DNA of 64,000 nucleotides from an uncultured cyanobacterium (GCA_903848645.1 CAINGU010000015.1:29269-93268), one strand, 5' to 3'. Shown: positions 33,392 to 43,312, numbered from the stretch's first letter. Made by a program: numbers and translations. Notes: generated by a model from the sequence alone, not told the origin.

Positions 33392-34654
33392 TCACCGTTT
33401 GGCTAATTCTGGCGTTTTTCCCTTTAATCCAATCATTAATTTCAGGGCAAATATTTTCACTATGGGAACTCGCTGCATAATCCACAAACCCAAACGGCGC
33501 ACTATTACCACTGGTAAGAAGTTATTAGAAAAAACTCGGTCTAATAAATCGGTGAAACCTAAAATTGCCAGGTTTTCTTTTTTTCTCCAGCTTTCATATT
33601 GCTTGAGTATGGAAATATTACCAATATCTTGACGATGTTTATGTGCTGTTTGGATGATTTCCGCTAAAGCTGCTGCGTCACGAATCCCCAAATTTAAACC
33701 TTGTCCTCCCACGGGATGACAGTTATGGGCGGCATCACCAATTAATGCTAATCTAGGCAGAACATAGCGATCGCTCTGCATTAACTGTACCTGAAAAATA
33801 AAGCGATCGCCTAACAATTCCAATTTACCCATTTGTTGACCATAGCGTTTGGTTAGTTCCGCCAAAAATTCCTGATCATTCAACGCACATAAAGCTTTTG
33901 CTTCCTGATGGGGCGCTGTCCAAACAATGCGGCAACGGTTTCCTGGTAAAGGTAAAATCGCAAAGGGACCACTAGACCAAAACTTTTCGTAAGCGGTGTT
34001 ATTGTGGGGGTTTTCTGGTTTTACAAAAGCCACAATACATGATTGCCAATATTTCCAGCCTTTCGTTTTAATGCCCGCAGCTTGACGAATGGGAGATTTT
34101 GAACCATCGGCAGCTACTAACAATTTACTGCGAATTGTCCGATTCTCGTCGGCAATTTTAATATTAATAGTAACTATATCTCTCTCATTTTGCGTACTTA
34201 CTACTTCCGCTGGACACAAAATAGTTACATTTGCACAACTTTGGACAAATTCCTGTAAGGGTGCTAACAGTGCATAATGTTCTGCAACATAACCTAACTC
34301 TGGTGTACCTAAATCAGCAGTCTGGAATTTTACCACATCAGGATAATCAGCATCAGAGAGACGAACTTGGTTATATTTGGCGACATTGGGGAGAATTTTG
34401 TCCCATAAACCAATTCCTTGGAAAATTTGTGCAGAAAGCATATGCACCGCATAAGCCTGTCCTTTGGCTACTGCGGCTGATGCCACTCTAGCTTCAATGA
34501 GAAGAATATTTAAACCAGAATCTTTTAAAGCTGCGGCTAGGGTTAAACCGACAATTCCACCACCAACTATGACTAAATCATAATCATATCCCCAGTAGGT
34601 TTCTGTGGGGGTGTGGGGAGAAGAAAGGGTGGGCGTAAGCTGTGAGAGGGACAT
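33392..34654 (-). CDS. FAD-dependent hydroxylase (UbiH/Coq6-type)
   Basis: 420-residue flavoprotein monooxygenase. Motifs: GGGIVGLTLAAALKDSGL at the N-terminus (dinucleotide-binding), DGSKSPIRQ in the middle, and GDAAHNCHPVGGQGLNLGIRDA, the second FAD-binding motif. This family hydroxylates quinone precursors with NAD(P)H; in cyanobacteria a role in plastoquinone or related aromatic metabolism is likely but not proven. Many small antisense frames within it are shadows. Confidence 0.87.
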   Translation of the reverse strand: MSLSQLTPTLSSPHTPTETYWGYDYDLVIVGGGIVGLTLAAALKDSGLNILLIEARVASAAVAKGQAYAVHMLSAQIFQGIGLWDKILPNVAKYNQVRLSDADYPDVVKFQTADLGTPELGYVAEHYALLAPLQEFVQSCANVTILCPAEVVSTQNERDIVTINIKIADENRTIRSKLLVAADGSKSPIRQAAGIKTKGWKYWQSCIVAFVKPENPHNNTAYEKFWSSGPFAILPLPGNRCRIVWTAPHQEAKALCALNDQEFLAELTKRYGQQMGKLELLGDRFIFQVQLMQSDRYVLPRLALIGDAAHNCHPVGGQGLNLGIRDAAALAEIIQTAHKHRQDIGNISILKQYESWRKKENLAILGFTDLLDRVFSNNFLPVVIVRRLGLWIMQRVPIVKIFALKLMIGLKGKTPELAKR

Positions 34655-34731
34655 TGTAAAGATAAATTACAGGGTTTTAACTATTATTGTGACGCGATTA
34701 CGACTGATGAGCAAGGTAATAGCACAAAATA

Positions 34732-35487
34732 CTAAGCCATACTTAAAACCATCAAATTATCAGCCATTTCAAAATTAGCTGTTACATTTTGGACATCATC
34801 TAATCCTTCCAGGGTATCAATTAACTTAAAAAGAGATCGCCCTTGTTCAATATTTGTTACTTCTACCTGATTCCCAGGAATCCAACGTAATTCTATATCT
34901 GTGACTTTAAAACCTGTTACTTTCAATATTTGGCTGAGTTTCTCTAAATTCCCTATTTCCGTAAATACCTCAACCGTTTCTTCTGCAATCATTTCATAGG
35001 ACTCAGCATTTCCTTCTAGGGAAGCTTCTAAAAGCTGTTCTTCATTAATCACACCTTCAACTACACAAACTCCTTTTTGGGAAAACATCCAACTTACACA
35101 ACCTATTTCTCCCAAATTTCCGCCATTTTTACTAAAGGACACACGCAAATCCGCAGCAGTACGATTACGGTTATCTGTGAGAGCTTCAATTAAAATTGCT
35201 ACACCACCAGGACCATAACCTTCATAGCGAATTTCTTCGAGGATATTATGATCACTGAAAGTACCCGCACCTTTAGCGATCGCTCTATCAATATTATCAT
35301 TAGGAATCCCCGCTGCTTTGGCTTTATCAATGGCTGTTCGGAGTTGAAAATTACCCGCTGGATCTGGGACTCCGTTTCTCGTCGCAACTATAATTGCCCG
35401 TGATAGTTGGGTAAATATACTTCCCCTTTTTGCATCTACTACTGCTTTCTGGCGCTTAATATTCGCCCATTTACTATGTCCTGCCAT
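34732..35487 (-). CDS. YebC/PmpR family protein
   Basis: 251 residues, the full family length. The invariant N-terminus is MAGHSKWANIKRQKAVVDAKRG and the middle has the conserved GYGPGGVAILIEALTDNRNRT motif. The family binds nucleic acid; current evidence links it to relief of ribosome stalling (TACO1) or transcription control. No operon partner can be assigned. Confidence 0.95.
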   Translation of the reverse strand: MAGHSKWANIKRQKAVVDAKRGSIFTQLSRAIIVATRNGVPDPAGNFQLRTAIDKAKAAGIPNDNIDRAIAKGAGTFSDHNILEEIRYEGYGPGGVAILIEALTDNRNRTAADLRVSFSKNGGNLGEIGCVSWMFSQKGVCVVEGVINEEQLLEASLEGNAESYEMIAEETVEVFTEIGNLEKLSQILKVTGFKVTDIELRWIPGNQVEVTNIEQGRSLFKLIDTLEGLDDVQNVTANFEMADNLMVLSMA

Positions 35488-35543
35488 AATTGGAAAATAT
35501 TCATCCTTTATATATAGAATGTAACCCGTGAATAGTCACTTCT

Positions 35544-36146
35544 TTAAGTTTTGACAACTAATTGAAAAGAATTTAAATAGCCTGTAATAGTTTTATTTAA
35601 AGTTTCATGCTGTTGTTTAGAAACGATAGCCATGACTTTATATAATCTATTATGAGCAATAAACATCCTAGTTTTCGTAACTTTGCCTATGGCATTGACA
35701 TATTCAATTTCTTTGCCAGGCTGAAAGTTAGAACTGCGAATATTCCGCTGATTTAGTAATCTACTTTTGGTAGTTGTTAATTCTACATATTGGGCTTCAT
35801 CCATAATTTTTTGAGGGCTATTCATCTGCATATAGCTATTAGGAAATTCATTGTATGTAACTATATATGCAGCTTCTTGTTCTGGAGGTTGGGCTAAAAA
35901 TATTTCTAATGTTATTTCCCCCATATAGGTTTTTTGAATTTGGGTTTTCCGTTTAGGCATTCCGGGCATTAAAACTGTAAACTGTCCATCTGGTGCGGTG
36001 AATTCCCGCCATTTAGGCTGTACTACTTGGGGAATAATGGGTTTTTTCTCGGTAATTGTCGGTTTAGGTGAATGCACCCCTGCGACAGCATAACCACTAG
36101 ATAAAAGAGTAGCAGCAATTAAAGATAGTAAAATTTTGCTATTCAT
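35544..36146 (-). CDS. Exported hypothetical protein (PsbP/DUF1795-like)
   Basis: 200 residues with a signal peptide (1-22, ending GYAVAG). The mature protein has WREFTAPDGQFTVLMPGMPKR, the opening strand pair seen in many cyanobacterial envelope proteins of the PsbP-like/DUF1795-like type, and ends GYLNSFQLV. Likely periplasmic or thylakoid-lumenal; function unknown. It lies just downstream of glucokinase on the same strand, with a 42-bp gap. Confidence 0.6.
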   Translation of the reverse strand: MNSKILLSLIAATLLSSGYAVAGVHSPKPTITEKKPIIPQVVQPKWREFTAPDGQFTVLMPGMPKRKTQIQKTYMGEITLEIFLAQPPEQEAAYIVTYNEFPNSYMQMNSPQKIMDEAQYVELTTTKSRLLNQRNIRSSNFQPGKEIEYVNAIGKVTKTRMFIAHNRLYKVMAIVSKQQHETLNKTITGYLNSFQLVVKT

Positions 36147-36188
36147 AGTTATAAAATTTGTAGATGCAGATTTTACTGTTCTTGCTAG

Positions 36189-37214
36189 TTATAACCTAGA
36201 GGCAGACAAAGCCGCACCAATTAATCCGACTTGTTGGTTAAGAATTATATGCACGGGGATTTCTGCCAAAAGAGAACTCATTCTCCCTTTTTGGGTAAAA
36301 TTCACAAGGAAATTACCATTTTGCATTAAAGGTAGGATTTTAGGAGCGATACCACCAGCAATATATAATCCTCCATAGGGTAGGAGTTTTAGTGCTAGAT
36401 TCCCGGCTTCTGCACCGTAAGCCTCTACAAATAATTGCATAGTTTGTTCAGAAAGGCGATCGCTTTTTTCCAGCGCCGCACTCCCAATAAATGCACCAGG
36501 ATCAAGGGTTTTTTCGGTTGTCTGTGCTTCTTGTTCCCAAGTTCTGACTGCTTGGGCAATTTCTGGAGATTCGGTGGCTATTTGTTGATCTCGTAAAAAT
36601 TGGTAAATAGCCGGAATCCCCAACCCGGAAACAACTCTTTCTACAGAAACTCGTTCAATATTATATTTATCTATAATATATTTCAATAGTTGAAACTCTA
36701 ACTCATTGCGGGGGGCAAAATCTGCGTGTCCACCCTCGGAAGGAAAGACTTGATATTGATTTCCCTGTTTAATCAAAAATCCCTGGCCTAACCCAGTTCC
36801 TGCACCAATTACAGCCATTGGTGCTGCTGATTGATATTTACCAACTTGCAAAGTCAGTAAATCCTGTTTAGTTAAACCAAAAATGCCATAACCAACAGCC
36901 GCAAAGTCATTAATTAGAGAAATCGACAGAATACCCAATTCTTTCGCTAAACGATCTGTATCCAAAAACCATGATAAATTAGTCAACTTAGCAGTATTTT
37001 CTACTACGGGTCCTGCGATCGCAAAACAAGCTTTTTCTGGTGTGCTAGAATTAGCTTTAGTCAAAAACTTTTGGACTATGGGAACTAAATCGGGAAAATC
37101 TCCACTGCGAAAACTCTCCTCATACAGAGTTTTTAAACCTAGGGTTTCTGAGAATTCCACCAAGCGCAAAATCGTTTTTGTCCCACCTATGTCTCCGGCT
37201 AGTAGCAATGTCAT
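36189..37214 (-). CDS. glk: Glucokinase
   Basis: 341-residue bacterial glucokinase (Glk family), which phosphorylates glucose to glucose 6-phosphate. The N-terminal ATP motif is AGDIGGTKTILRL; VIGAGTGLGQGFL and EGGHADFAPRNELE are the hexose-binding and catalytic segments; FIGSAALEK and GGLYIAGGIAPKIL complete the C-terminal lobe. Length and motifs are intact. Confidence 0.93.
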   Translation of the reverse strand: MTLLLAGDIGGTKTILRLVEFSETLGLKTLYEESFRSGDFPDLVPIVQKFLTKANSSTPEKACFAIAGPVVENTAKLTNLSWFLDTDRLAKELGILSISLINDFAAVGYGIFGLTKQDLLTLQVGKYQSAAPMAVIGAGTGLGQGFLIKQGNQYQVFPSEGGHADFAPRNELEFQLLKYIIDKYNIERVSVERVVSGLGIPAIYQFLRDQQIATESPEIAQAVRTWEQEAQTTEKTLDPGAFIGSAALEKSDRLSEQTMQLFVEAYGAEAGNLALKLLPYGGLYIAGGIAPKILPLMQNGNFLVNFTQKGRMSSLLAEIPVHIILNQQVGLIGAALSASRL

Positions 37215-37290
37215 AAAATTTATCAGCTAGTAAGTTACTTTTGCTTAGTTAGTATCAGTTGCGATTTAGAGAAAATCCCCATTAAAATAT

Positions 37291-37938
37291 TTACACAAAT
37301 CGCACCAATTCCTCAACTTTAGTCAAATGGGAAGTATCTCCCTTTAGTTCTAGCAACCATTGTGAATCTTGACGCACAACTTTTACCAAAGAACATAGAG
37401 AAGCTTTAACTTCAGTTTTAGCGATGTCTCCCACTAATCCCATAGCTGCACCCAAGACAGACGCACCATGGGCCACCAATAGGATATCATGGGGGGAAAA
37501 TTCAATAGATAGACATCTAGCTGTTTGGGCTGAACGTTCCCGCACCTGTTCATGAGTTTCTGGGTATTTTGCAGCTATGCGTGATGTGTAGCTAGTATCA
37601 ATTCTGGGAAATAATTTTACTAAAGCTGAAGTTGAGAGTTTTTCAGGTTCTTCAGTCATCCATTCAGGATTCAGCCATTCACTCAAACCTACTTCCAGTT
37701 TAATCTGTAAATCCAAAACTTCCGCGATCGCATTGGCAGTTTGGATAGTTCGCAAAAAGGGAGAAGCAAAAATATGGGTGATTTTTTTTCCCTTCAGTCG
37801 TTTTGCTAATTGCTGCGCCTGAATTATACCATCATCTGATAAAGGTGGATCATACCGTCTTTCAGCAGTCAGAAACCAATCGGGATATACGAAATCGAGA
37901 CGGTTAGCGTGTCTTGCTATCCAAACTATTTGACTCAT
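37291..37938 (-). CDS. Histidine phosphatase family protein
   Basis: 215 residues with the phosphoglycerate mutase-like fold. The phosphorylated His lies in IARHANRLD, with Arg in FASPFLRTIQTA and the second His in LVAHGASVLG. Asn follows the usual RHG/RHA position. Substrate may be a sugar phosphate or other phosphoester. It precedes (downstream in transcription of) the aminotransferase gene, with a 35-bp gap. Confidence 0.85.
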   Translation of the reverse strand: MSQIVWIARHANRLDFVYPDWFLTAERRYDPPLSDDGIIQAQQLAKRLKGKKITHIFASPFLRTIQTANAIAEVLDLQIKLEVGLSEWLNPEWMTEEPEKLSTSALVKLFPRIDTSYTSRIAAKYPETHEQVRERSAQTARCLSIEFSPHDILLVAHGASVLGAAMGLVGDIAKTEVKASLCSLVKVVRQDSQWLLELKGDTSHLTKVEELVRFV

Positions 37939-37973
37939 AGATAAAAATACGAGTGTTAATTTTTGTTATGTGG

Positions 37974-39140
37974 TTATAATACGATACTTTGCAAACCTTT
38001 GACTAATCTTTCTATACCTGCTGTGGCTGTATCTGCTTGTAATGCCCCATAAGCAACCCGCAAATAACAACCATCTTCCATCCCAAAGGTTGTTCCGGGA
38101 ATCACCGCTATTTTATATTCTTGAATCAGTTTTTTCACTAATTCCAAATCGTTAATTTCGGTATGCACTTTTAAGAAAAAATAAAATGCACCATTAGCGG
38201 GTGTAATAGTACATAAATCTGGCAGAGATTGTAGTGCATTAATAACTATTTCTCGAACTTGGGCAATTGTCCTAATATTATCTTTTAAATAATCATCTTT
38301 TGCCTGTAATGCGCCCAAAGCTGCATATTGAGAAACCACAGGTGGACAAATCAAAATGGTATCTTGGACTTTTCTCACAGCAATTAACAAATGTTGGGGA
38401 ATTACCATATAACCAATTCTCCAACTAGCAAAACCATAAGCTTTCGATAAACTAAAAAGAGAAATTGTATATTGATTACTTCCTGAAAATGCCCCAGGAG
38501 AAATATGTTTTACGCCATTGTATGTAAAATATTCATAAGCCTCATCACTAATATGATAAATTCCCCTTTCTCGACAAATTTCATTAACTTGACGTAAAGC
38601 AGTTTCCGAATAAACAACACCTGTCGGATTATTCGGAGAAATCGTCACCACCGCACGGGTTTTATCTGTAATTGCTGCGGCTATAGCTTGGGGAATTAAC
38701 TGATAATCTGCATCTGTTCCGACTAATACAGGATGACAACCCGCCATTTTAATCGCCATTTCATGATTAAAATAGTAGGGAGTATTTAAAATAATTTCAT
38801 CACCGGGAGAAGTAATTGCTAAAATAGCATTCATGAACCCCATATTGCTACCTGCTGTCACCACAATAGCGTTTTCTTCATTAATATCAATACCATTAAA
38901 TATTGATAATTTTGCCGCTAATACTGTTAATAATTCAGGAATCCCGACAACAGCTTGATAAAGATGATTTTTGGGTTCAGATAGAAATTTTGGTAATAGT
39001 TCAATTGCGGTTAATGGTGGCTGATAATGAACCACACCTTGTCCCAAAGAAATTGTTCCTGGAGAGTTTTTAATTAATTCTCCCACCACCGGAATAATTG
39101 GCGATTGAATCGCATCCATTCGTGATAATTTATAATTCAT
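37974..39140 (-). CDS. Class I/II PLP-dependent aminotransferase
   Basis: 388 residues, fold type I. The cofactor lysine is in SLSKAYGFASWRIGYM, the substrate carboxylate Arg toward the end in YLRVAYGAL, and the PLP contacts in ISPNNPTGVVY and HISDEAYEYF. Resembles aspartate or aromatic aminotransferases; substrate not assignable. It is transcribed away from the DUF4351 remnant. Confidence 0.9.
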   Translation of the reverse strand: MNYKLSRMDAIQSPIIPVVGELIKNSPGTISLGQGVVHYQPPLTAIELLPKFLSEPKNHLYQAVVGIPELLTVLAAKLSIFNGIDINEENAIVVTAGSNMGFMNAILAITSPGDEIILNTPYYFNHEMAIKMAGCHPVLVGTDADYQLIPQAIAAAITDKTRAVVTISPNNPTGVVYSETALRQVNEICRERGIYHISDEAYEYFTYNGVKHISPGAFSGSNQYTISLFSLSKAYGFASWRIGYMVIPQHLLIAVRKVQDTILICPPVVSQYAALGALQAKDDYLKDNIRTIAQVREIVINALQSLPDLCTITPANGAFYFFLKVHTEINDLELVKKLIQEYKIAVIPGTTFGMEDGCYLRVAYGALQADTATAGIERLVKGLQSIVL

Positions 39141-39160
39141 AACTTATAAAAGGTATGTGA

Positions 39161-39553
39161 AGTATCTGTCAAGCACCAGAAGCAGCCAGGTATTTGTTAA
39201 CAAAAAATAATCAAGAAACGTCATCTTTATCAAGTCAGGTCATAATAGAAATGATCACGACAATAATGATGTACAAATTTGAAAAACTTACTTTAAGGGA
39301 GGTTGAAGTCATGCTAGGAATTTCACTAGAAAGAAGTCGCGCTTACAGAGAAATTAAACAAGAAGGAATAGAACAAGCAACTTTCAATCTAGTTATTCGA
39401 CAGTTAACAAAACGGTTTGGAGAATTACCAGAAGAACTACGCGTTTCTATTTCGGCTTTACCTTTACCTGTCATGGAAAATTTGAGTGAAGCATTGTTAG
39501 ATTTTACCAGTTTAAATGATTTACAGGTTTGGTTAGCAGCAGTCAAACACTAA
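39161..39553 (+). pseudogene. N-terminally truncated Rpn/PD-(D/E)XK transposase-like protein (DUF4351 end)
   Basis: The frame is open from 39161 (after a TGA at 39158) and reads through ICQAPEAARYLL, a segment normally in the middle of Rpn-type nuclease/putative transposase proteins. It continues with YKFEKLTLREVEVMLGI and the C-terminal DUF4351 region RQLTKRFGELPEEL. The N-terminal nuclease domain, about 200 residues, is missing; a TTG at 39194 is the only possible start. A decayed copy of a family very common in Nostocales. Confidence 0.75.
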
Positions 39554-39587
39554 AGTATTTCTGATGCCGAATTGCTGGTTATGCTAG

Positions 39588-39608
39588 GGGTTTAGTATTG
39601 CTAAACCC
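39588..39608. terminator. Hairpin at the convergent junction
   Basis: GGGTTTAG-TATTG-CTAAACCC, an 8-bp stem between the truncated Rpn gene and DUF3318. A related hairpin is at 40567-40591, so this may be a dispersed GGGTTTAG element acting as terminator. Confidence 0.5.
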
Positions 39609-39639
39609 TTACGTAAATTTTAATTACTTCACTGTAAAT

Positions 39640-40251
39640 CTATTGATAATTTTTAGGGATACCAACTGCTGATAAACCTGCAATTACTTTCAAGTTTTGA
39701 CAACGAATTAATTCACTAAAATTTAAACCAGAACGCCCTTCTATAGTTCCTACTGCTTCAATAGCCGTTAACAAATGTTGGGCGGCTTCAGTTTCTGAAT
39801 AACCTCGTCTTTGGGCGATTCTAATAGCTGCTATATCAGCATTTAATTCTGACTCCTGGGATTTATTCATGCGCCAAATTCGCATAGCCGCTAAAGCAGT
39901 TAATCCCCCAGCTACTACCACACCTACCACATCAGATTGGACTGCTTCCACTATTCCCCCCACAAGCCCTGCTAACACCACACCTTGATATATATTCGGT
40001 TGCAACCATTTCACACCGATTAACCATGACACCATCTGCAACAGGAGTAAATCCCGTTGGGGTTTTGTTAACCGTCGCCACAAATCGAAATTAATATATA
40101 TTGGTCTTGCTTGACTCAAAGGCAGGGGAAAAGCAGCATCTATTACCTGTTTTTGCTCTGGTTTACTGACGATTTTAACCATCATGCGCCCAGAAGCAGG
40201 CATCACATCTAACAAACGACGAATTTCAATATTTGGCTCCATAGCATCCAT
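39640..40251 (-). CDS. DUF3318 family protein
   Basis: 203-residue cyanobacterial protein beginning with EIRRLLDVMPASGRM. The middle has NFDLWRRLTKPQRDLLLLQMVSWL, followed by a glycine/alanine-rich hydrophobic region (GVVLAGLVGGIVEAVQSDVV), which may enter the membrane, and helical SELNADIAAIRIAQRRGYSE. Function unknown. Divergent from the small zinc-binding-type gene at 40308. Confidence 0.85.
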   Translation of the reverse strand: MDAMEPNIEIRRLLDVMPASGRMMVKIVSKPEQKQVIDAAFPLPLSQARPIYINFDLWRRLTKPQRDLLLLQMVSWLIGVKWLQPNIYQGVVLAGLVGGIVEAVQSDVVGVVVAGGLTALAAMRIWRMNKSQESELNADIAAIRIAQRRGYSETEAAQHLLTAIEAVGTIEGRSGLNFSELIRCQNLKVIAGLSAVGIPKNYQ

Positions 40252-40307
40252 TATTAGTGATAATTATGTATATTCATTGACTACTTAAGATTACACTTTA
40301 TATTTAT

Positions 40308-40553
40308 ATGGACGCTTTTGATCCGAATCCGCCAGAATGGACAAATCAAGCAGTACACGCCTATCAATTTCATTGTCCCAAATGCCACGCTAGTAGTCGA
40401 GAAGCCATCAATGTGTGGTTAAATAGGCGATCTCCTGTAACTACCGCAGATCGTCGTCGGAAGTGGCAAGAATTCTATCATTGTCATTGCAGTTTTGTCT
40501 GGTGGGCTTGGAGTAATGATAGACCACCAACAGATTTATCTGGGGAAAAATAG
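40308..40553 (+). CDS. Hypothetical small protein with zinc-ribbon-like cysteines (81 aa)
   Basis: FHCPKCHASS (CPKC) and FYHCHC supply two Cys/His pairs about 40 residues apart, suggesting a small zinc-binding fold. It is rich in Trp (WTNQ, WLNRR, FVWWAWS) and basic residues. Divergent from DUF3318 with a 56-bp gap, so shared promoters are likely. No known family. Confidence 0.6.
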   Translation: MDAFDPNPPEWTNQAVHAYQFHCPKCHASSREAINVWLNRRSPVTTADRRRKWQEFYHCHCSFVWWAWSNDRPPTDLSGEK

Positions 40554-40566
40554 GATAAAAAAATGT

Positions 40567-40591
40567 AGGGGTTTAGCAATGCTAAACCCCT
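40567..40591. terminator. Strong hairpin between small gene and porin
   Basis: AGGGGTTTAGC-AAT-GCTAAACCCCT, an 11-bp perfect stem at the junction of two converging genes, so it may act as terminator in both directions. Confidence 0.6.
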
Positions 40592-40618
40592 GCTATGAAC
40601 TATTAACCTAAGCTAATT

Positions 40619-42259
40619 CTAGAAAGTGAAGGTAGTCCGCAAAGTACCAACGTACTCGGTGCTGTTATTGTTATTATTCTCAGGATTGAAGATTACCAAC
40701 AAACCAGGAGTAACAAGAATATTGTCCGAAACCTTCATCTTGTACAAACCTTCTAGGTGATAAGAAGTACCGGAGTCAGCAGTAACGTTTTTACCACCAG
40801 TTAATTTTGGTGGTTGACCAAAGATTAAACCCAAGGTATTACCTTCTTTACCGAAGTCTTTCACACCCAAGGTAGCTGCCCAATACCAAATATCTCCATT
40901 GCTGCCACTACCATTTAAAGTGCTGGCAGCCGTATAACCTCCCCAACCGCCAAGAGTCAATTTAGCAGTAGGTTGGAAGGTAGCTTCTATACCGTAGTTG
41001 CTGGTTTCAGTCTTAGCATTACTGAATGGGTTGTTAGCACTAGCACTGCCTGTAGCTAAAAAGAGGTTGGGATTAATACTATTAACATTATTTTGATAGG
41101 TATGAGCATAGGTCAGACCAACGTTAATGGCTTTATTGGGCTTCAAAGCCACTTGACCAAAGATGGTGTTACTACCATCGAATAGTCCAGTTCCAGGTGC
41201 GGGGTTATTTGCATTATTATCCCTACCTGTTGCAAAATAAGCTGCACTCAAGGCAATTTTATCGTTAGGAGTGACGTTAACTGTGATACCTGCACCGTCA
41301 TTAGCTTGACGATAAATGGGGCTGAAACGTCCATAGCGAGATAAAGCACCTGAACCACTGCTTCTAAAGTCAGGGTTGAATACATTGACGTTCTCGTTCA
41401 ACTCAGCACCAGTAGCATCAATCTTGACACGCACTTTGTCTTTCAAGTTGAAAGCATAGTTGAGTTTATCAATGGTTACGCTGTTAGTGCTGTTACCATC
41501 GTAGCCCAAGCGGGTCATGTTAGTGCCAGTATTACCAGCGGCTGAACTACCAGATGTGCCATTCGAGATTATATTCCCCGCATTCAACCGGGTTTGTAAT
41601 TGGTCTGTACCCATGAAGCTGCTGTTCAAGGTCAACCGCACCCGGTCAGAGAAAGTTGTGTTGGAATCTAAGTTTCCTGGTGTTGCATTATTACCAGAAC
41701 GAAGTGCTTGCTTATCCCCAAAAGCTTGGGATAGGCTGAAAATCGCTTCACCAGACAACTTGGTGGTGGTGGAGAACTGATGAGCTTCTAGTTCACTTGT
41801 ACGAGCTTCCAAAGCATCTACCTTACCGCGCAGAGTTGCCAATTCAGTGGAATATTCTTCTTGCAAACGCTGTAAGGTGGCTAGATCTTCCTTCTTCACC
41901 ATATCAGCACTAGCTGTAGCAATGAGTTCATTAACGCGGTCTAAGCAGGAATTTAAGCCAGCGGCAAATTCATACCGAGTTAAAGCGCGATTACCACGGA
42001 AAGTACCGTTGGGATAACCAGCTACACAACCATAACGTTCAACTAAGGATTGTAAAGCTTGAAACGCCCAATCTGTAGGTTGTACGTCGGAAAATTGAGA
42101 AACGGATGTTACTTGACCCAGTTTAGTAGAATCTTGGGTCAACTGAGCAACACTTGTCACTTGTTCGTTAGCTTCACCAGCAAAAGCACTGTTACCAGTT
42201 AGTAAGCTCAAAGCAATAGCGGGGCTAACTTTGAGGATATTCCAGAAAGCTTTTTTCAT
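40619..42259 (-). CDS. Iron uptake porin (SLH plus OprB-type barrel)
   Basis: 546-residue outer-membrane protein with a signal peptide (1-27, ending NSAFAG). An SLH domain follows (about 53-115: FSDVQPTDWAFQALQSLVERYG, then GTFRGNRALTRYEFAAGLN), then a coiled coil (120-165) and a large beta-barrel ending in the aromatic VGTLRTTFTF. This is the common cyanobacterial major porin, implicated in iron and ion uptake. Upstream DNA up to the Crp gene shows no clear Fur site. Confidence 0.92.
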   Translation of the reverse strand: MKKAFWNILKVSPAIALSLLTGNSAFAGEANEQVTSVAQLTQDSTKLGQVTSVSQFSDVQPTDWAFQALQSLVERYGCVAGYPNGTFRGNRALTRYEFAAGLNSCLDRVNELIATASADMVKKEDLATLQRLQEEYSTELATLRGKVDALEARTSELEAHQFSTTTKLSGEAIFSLSQAFGDKQALRSGNNATPGNLDSNTTFSDRVRLTLNSSFMGTDQLQTRLNAGNIISNGTSGSSAAGNTGTNMTRLGYDGNSTNSVTIDKLNYAFNLKDKVRVKIDATGAELNENVNVFNPDFRSSGSGALSRYGRFSPIYRQANDGAGITVNVTPNDKIALSAAYFATGRDNNANNPAPGTGLFDGSNTIFGQVALKPNKAINVGLTYAHTYQNNVNSINPNLFLATGSASANNPFSNAKTETSNYGIEATFQPTAKLTLGGWGGYTAASTLNGSGSNGDIWYWAATLGVKDFGKEGNTLGLIFGQPPKLTGGKNVTADSGTSYHLEGLYKMKVSDNILVTPGLLVIFNPENNNNNSTEYVGTLRTTFTF

Positions 42260-42408
42260 AAATTTTAATCTCTCTCACACCTAAACGAATCCAGCTTACG
42301 GTAAATTCCAAATCTCAGGAATTTACACATAAATGTTCTGTGCTGATTGTACAACATAAATAAGACTTAACACAAGTCAATATCAAAATTTTTATACAAA
42401 GTTATGAT

Positions 42409-42990
42409 TTATTTATTGTTTGGTAAACACAAGATTATACTACGTTTGTGACGTAACAGTTTGCCTTCTTCTTCAAATTTCTGTATTAACCGTGTTACTG
42501 TTACTCGTGTGGTGTTGAGTACCTCAGCTATATCCTGATGAGTAACATATAAATCAATTAATCTACCTTTGTCTAGATTCCGTCCAAATTTTTCGCTTAA
42601 CCAGATCAGGAATTTCCATAACCGCAATGATGTTGGTTTTTGATGCACAATGCTTAAAAGTTCTTCGGTTCTTTGGATATGAGATACTAAAGCCTGAATA
42701 TCCTGATGCCAGAAATGTGATGAGACTAGGGTAACTTCTACACTGGTCATACACTCAATTTGGTAAGGTTTGACTCTAGAGAAAGGATAGCCAACTAAAT
42801 CACCTACACCCCAATAACCCAAGGTGATAGTTGTTCCATGCTCATTCCATGTTAAAGTCCGAACTACTCCCCGCTCAATGTGCCACAATATATCATCCTG
42901 GGGAGGAATTACCTCTCGACGAGCAAATAACTGCTGGTTTGATTGTTTGTCACCTGGAGATGCTAGAAGATGAGTTACAGAATAATTCAT
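42409..42990 (-). CDS. Crp/Fnr family transcriptional regulator
   Basis: 193 residues. The N-terminal cyclic-nucleotide-type barrel is short (about 20-110), with no clear cAMP-binding Arg/Glu pair. The C-terminal winged helix has VTHQDIAEVLNTTRVTVTRLIQKF, the recognition helix region. It resembles cyanobacterial Crp-like regulators with unknown ligand. It is transcribed toward the porin, 149 bp upstream of that gene's start, so it could control it. Confidence 0.85.
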   Translation of the reverse strand: MNYSVTHLLASPGDKQSNQQLFARREVIPPQDDILWHIERGVVRTLTWNEHGTTITLGYWGVGDLVGYPFSRVKPYQIECMTSVEVTLVSSHFWHQDIQALVSHIQRTEELLSIVHQKPTSLRLWKFLIWLSEKFGRNLDKGRLIDLYVTHQDIAEVLNTTRVTVTRLIQKFEEEGKLLRHKRSIILCLPNNK

Positions 42991-43312
42991 TAGATTTTTG
43001 ATACTTTTATTAATCAGTCCGTCTTGGGAAAATCTATAGTTTTATGTGATGGTAATTATTAGATTAATTAATAATCAATCCTTATTATTTATGGTTCTAC
43101 TATGTAGGGTGGGCAATGCCCAAGCCTTTTGTATTTCAAAAATAAAATAGCAATCTTACATTATTGATATTTATCTACTCAAATTTAATATCAAAAGTTT
43201 AAGAATAGATAATCTTTAAATTAAATTTGTATTGTGATCTAAGGAGGTTAAATTTAGTAATGGGGAGGGGTTTTGATGATAATTTTGAGTTAATTTCTCC
43301 CCCATGCCCAAT
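42991..43312. other. 322-bp intergenic region
   Basis: Contains a GTGGGC-type palindrome (GGTGGGCAATGCCCA, 43104-43123) and otherwise AT-rich DNA. An AAGGAGG at about 43240 precedes only an 18-codon frame, which I do not call as a gene. No RNA gene seen. Confidence 0.4.

Noticed and set aside
33399..33632. Reading frames opposite the FAD hydroxylase gene
   Set aside because: Shadows of a well supported coding sequence.
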